Origin: Trichoplax sp. H2
Lineage: Eukaryota > Placozoa > Uniplacotomia > Trichoplacea
NCBI GenBank assembly: GCA_003344405.1
Contig: NOWV01000071.1
Span: 298,457 to 362,456, forward strand
Direction: 5' to 3'
Length of the DNA: 64,000 bases
Part shown: positions 61,442 through 64,000 of the stretch, piece after piece
Layout: every line of letters begins with the position of its first letter
Position numbering within the stretch: position 1 is the first letter of the stretch
The notes under the pieces: model-generated
Told to the model about the DNA's origin: nothing
Seen by the model: only the letters and a program-made list of their open reading frames with translations
The model's database searches: none
Made by a program: the position numbers and the translations under genes

Positions 61442-64000
61442 TTTATTTCAATCAACCGAGCTATTCTACAGATTATTGAAAAATATAAAAATTATTATTA
61501 TCATGTTTATATATATAACCACTGGTGACCAGGATGCTGCATTTGGTTAATCGAACTGGTACCATTGTGAGTATCTCGGTTTGATTGCAAATCCAGATGT
61601 CAGAAAAAACAATTTTAAGAGCAAAGCTTGTAAAGTACGTAGTCAAATCATAGTTTTGGAGTTAACATATTCTGTAACATTGCCTTGGCAATCGGTATCT
61701 ATTTTATATTAACATAATTTTTAATTAATATAACTTGGCAAAATATATTCTTGTTTTATGTTATCAAAGTACTATCGTGCATTTTTATACATTCTGCTTT
61801 TGTAAATATTTACTTTCACGTACATAGTCAGATCAACGATCTAGTAAAATTCCATACGGTTAATACGTCGCTGTAACTATAAATTACCAGCTGTAAGCTC
61901 TTTCAAGACACAGTCTAAAGTGCTACTGCGTTAGGACATCAAAAAGTGTCTCATCGTATATATTGGTTTCAAGGTTATGAACTGAAGTATTAATAGTTTT
62001 ATCTACTGCTATGATTTGTGCATGAATTCATACATTTAGTTAAAAAAATTATTAATATGGTACGAAAAGTTATATCGACGGTAGATAAATTTTTATGTAC
62101 AATTGAAAATGCTTGTGTCATTTGATTAATGGTTGCAACAGAATTTGACGTAAAGTTATGTGTAAAGATTAACGTTAATACTATGAAGCTTATTATTTCT
62201 AATTTGTTGTAGAACTAATTTTAGTCAGGACTTATAGATTTATATCGCTACGACTGCGTTAGAAATGCTATATTTTATGGGTAGCACAAAGTTAAGAATT
62301 TTAATGATGTTGGTAAACTGGATGTGGCTGCCGTTTTGATGTGAAATATTCAAGAAATTATGTCTGGATAATTCATTTATAAACTGAGTTTAACTTTCAC
62401 CTTGTAAAGTATTTCATTCTTGACGTTGAATTAAAATTCAAATATTATGCAATACTATTAGAAAATTAAAGCTTTGATTGTTCACCAGCATGCTGTTGAT
62501 ATATTAATAGCTATCTATTACAAGCTAGTTATATTAGCCGAATGGTGTAATAAGGGAGCGTTAATTTCAACGGTACCCATTCCAATGCAGATAGCGAAGA
62601 GCATTACGGGAGTAAAAAGAAATTAAAGAATGTAGCAATCACACCTAAGTGCCTTTGCTGTTAATTCCCAGAAAGCACGAATTATTTTACAGCAGTGTGA
62701 AAAGAAAGGATTTAGTACGCTTCTATGGCGATCTCAATAATGTCGCCAACCTCACATAAAAAAATAAAGTTAAATTTTCTTTCTAGAGAATTTTAAACCG
62801 TGATTGCAAACTATTTATTAAGTTTATTTGTTTAAATTCAATGCATGCGATATACGAACGTTAAAAGGATAGATGGTTATTAAGGCAAAGCTGAAGTTAT
62901 TGAAATTTATATACTGTGATAAATCGATCATTGTAGCTGTAAATTTCTTGTAAATAATTTAATTTTGCCTTGAAATTAAATGAAAAAATATAAAAACAAG
63001 AATTTAGTACATAAAGAATATCGATTGGATTAAAGATCTAAATAAGAACCATTCAAGGCAATCCGCTATCAATGGAAGCGAATTTTATTTGCTTAATTAT
63101 CAAATCAAATAGTAGAAGTTAATAAGCTTCTAACATGTGTCAATATACATTGATAGTAGATTATTTTGATGGGAAAAATTAGAACAAATCAGATAGTGTG
63201 TATGAGGAAAAGAATTATAGAGAACATTTTCGATTATAGGGCCTCACTCATAGTTATAAATGCAGTATTAGATAACTAATCTATCAAGTAGTAACTCACT
63301 ATACGATTAGTTAAATAATCATAGCTTATGTTAGAATTAATGTCATTTCATGATTTTAGCCTATAGTTAATGCCGTGTACCAGAACAGTGATTGTACTAG
63401 TTATAATTCTAAGACTTTCATTCTACAATGGCTGAAAATGTAGAAGATAAAATAAAGATGTACAATAAAAATTGATCTTTCTGAATACGAATATAAAATC
63501 TGAGCCAATCAGACAAATAGATAGATAATCTCTTTTAGAGATTATCTAGCTTTAGAGATTATCTAGCAGAGATTATCTAGCACCTTTTTAATTTGGTTAG
63601 GCTAGCAGGATTTTATTTAGTACAGATCACCACATTATCCTAAATACGATCGCTAGAATGGATTTGATGATATAATAGAAAGAAGATGATGGATCAAATA
63701 ATATCATTTTTGATAATATGAAGATTTTTCGATATTGGGCGGTATGACGAATAAATTTACCCTACTGTAAAATCTATATTAAAACGATCATATCCCAAAT
63801 TTAAGAATGAATATGCAAGGATATAAGAGTATACTGTAAGTGTCTAATACAACTTCGATAATTATCATGTGAGTGATTAGGAGATCAGAAAGATAGAAAA
63901 AAATAGGAAATTAAATAAACAATAGCCTGATTACATTTTCATGCTTTCATTAATTACGGTGCATTGTAATTTTATTAATAGCACTATTTAAAAGAGGATT
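61442..64000. other. 3' flank of glypican, no further gene supported
   Basis: Very AT-rich. It must include the glypican 3' UTR. ATTAAA at about 62,620 and AATAAA at about 62,765 are candidate poly(A) signals, both far from the stop. No open frame of note and no RNA gene recognised up to the window edge. Confidence 0.5.
63523..63580. repeat. Hairpin plus three direct copies of AGAGATTATCTAG
   Basis: AGATAATCTCT, a TTT loop and its exact reverse complement AGAGATTATCT occupy 63523-63547. The right arm with its AG extension is then repeated directly: AGAGATTATCTAG at 63537, 63554 and 63568 (spacings 17 and 14 bp). Such a compact mixture looks like local slippage from a hairpin. Confidence 0.85.

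Noticed and set aside
1-64000. CRISPR arrays, operons, riboswitches, bacterial promoters, intact transposons or viral insertions
   Set aside because: The split genes are eukaryotic; the tandem repeats lack spacer structure, and no transposase, reverse transcriptase or integrase frame was seen.

Overview
The window is nuclear DNA from an AT-rich, intron-rich animal. It holds two large genes in full: a class VII unconventional myosin and a glypican heparan-sulfate proteoglycan core protein. Both are split by canonical GT-AG introns, many of only 65-100 nt, with a few introns of several kilobases. A glypican together with a full MyTH4-FERM-SH3-MyTH4-FERM myosin VII means Metazoa. The AT bias and very short introns would suit a placozoan such as Trichoplax or Hoilungia, but that is inference; a sponge or cnidarian is not excluded. 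Nothing bacterial, organellar or viral was recognised.

Layout. (1) 138-795 (+): three phase-compatible possible exons ending in a stop that overlaps an AATAAA, perhaps the 3' end of an unidentified gene. (2) About 0.8-19.6 kb: no convincing gene. Much of 7.2-7.9 kb and 11.4-19.3 kb is made of tandem repeats of several unrelated families and ages: a GTACAGTAC palindrome tract, a 31-bp minisatellite, a well-preserved ~160-bp satellite with a ~480-bp higher-order period, and several decayed 80-165-bp families. (3) 19,646-35,687 (+): complete myosin VII gene, 52 coding exons joined by hand with consistent phase, giving about 2,201 aa. Its 3.6-kb second intron holds a decayed tandem array of its own. 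(4) 36,633-37,772 (-): a four-exon gene for a 192-residue protein with an N-terminal CAP-Gly domain, tail-to-tail with the myosin. (5) 37.8-53.2 kb: about 15 kb with no gene I can support, only weak exon candidates and simple repeats. (6) 53,241-61,441 (+): complete glypican gene, six coding exons, 638 aa, with signal peptide, all 14 expected cysteines, Ser-Gly attachment sites and a GPI-anchor tail. (7) 61.4-64 kb: AT-rich sequence with one hairpin and direct-repeat cluster.

Functionally, myosin VII (an actin motor of microvilli, adhesion and stereocilia-like protrusions) and the CAP-Gly protein (a likely microtubule-end or tubulin-tail binder) are both cytoskeletal. The glypican acts outside the cell as a co-receptor for morphogens such as Wnt, Hedgehog, BMP and FGF. 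Their adjacency gives no sign of a shared pathway. I found no evidence of an undescribed multi-gene system. The most unusual signal is the stack of independent tandem-repeat families upstream of and inside the 5' part of the myosin gene.
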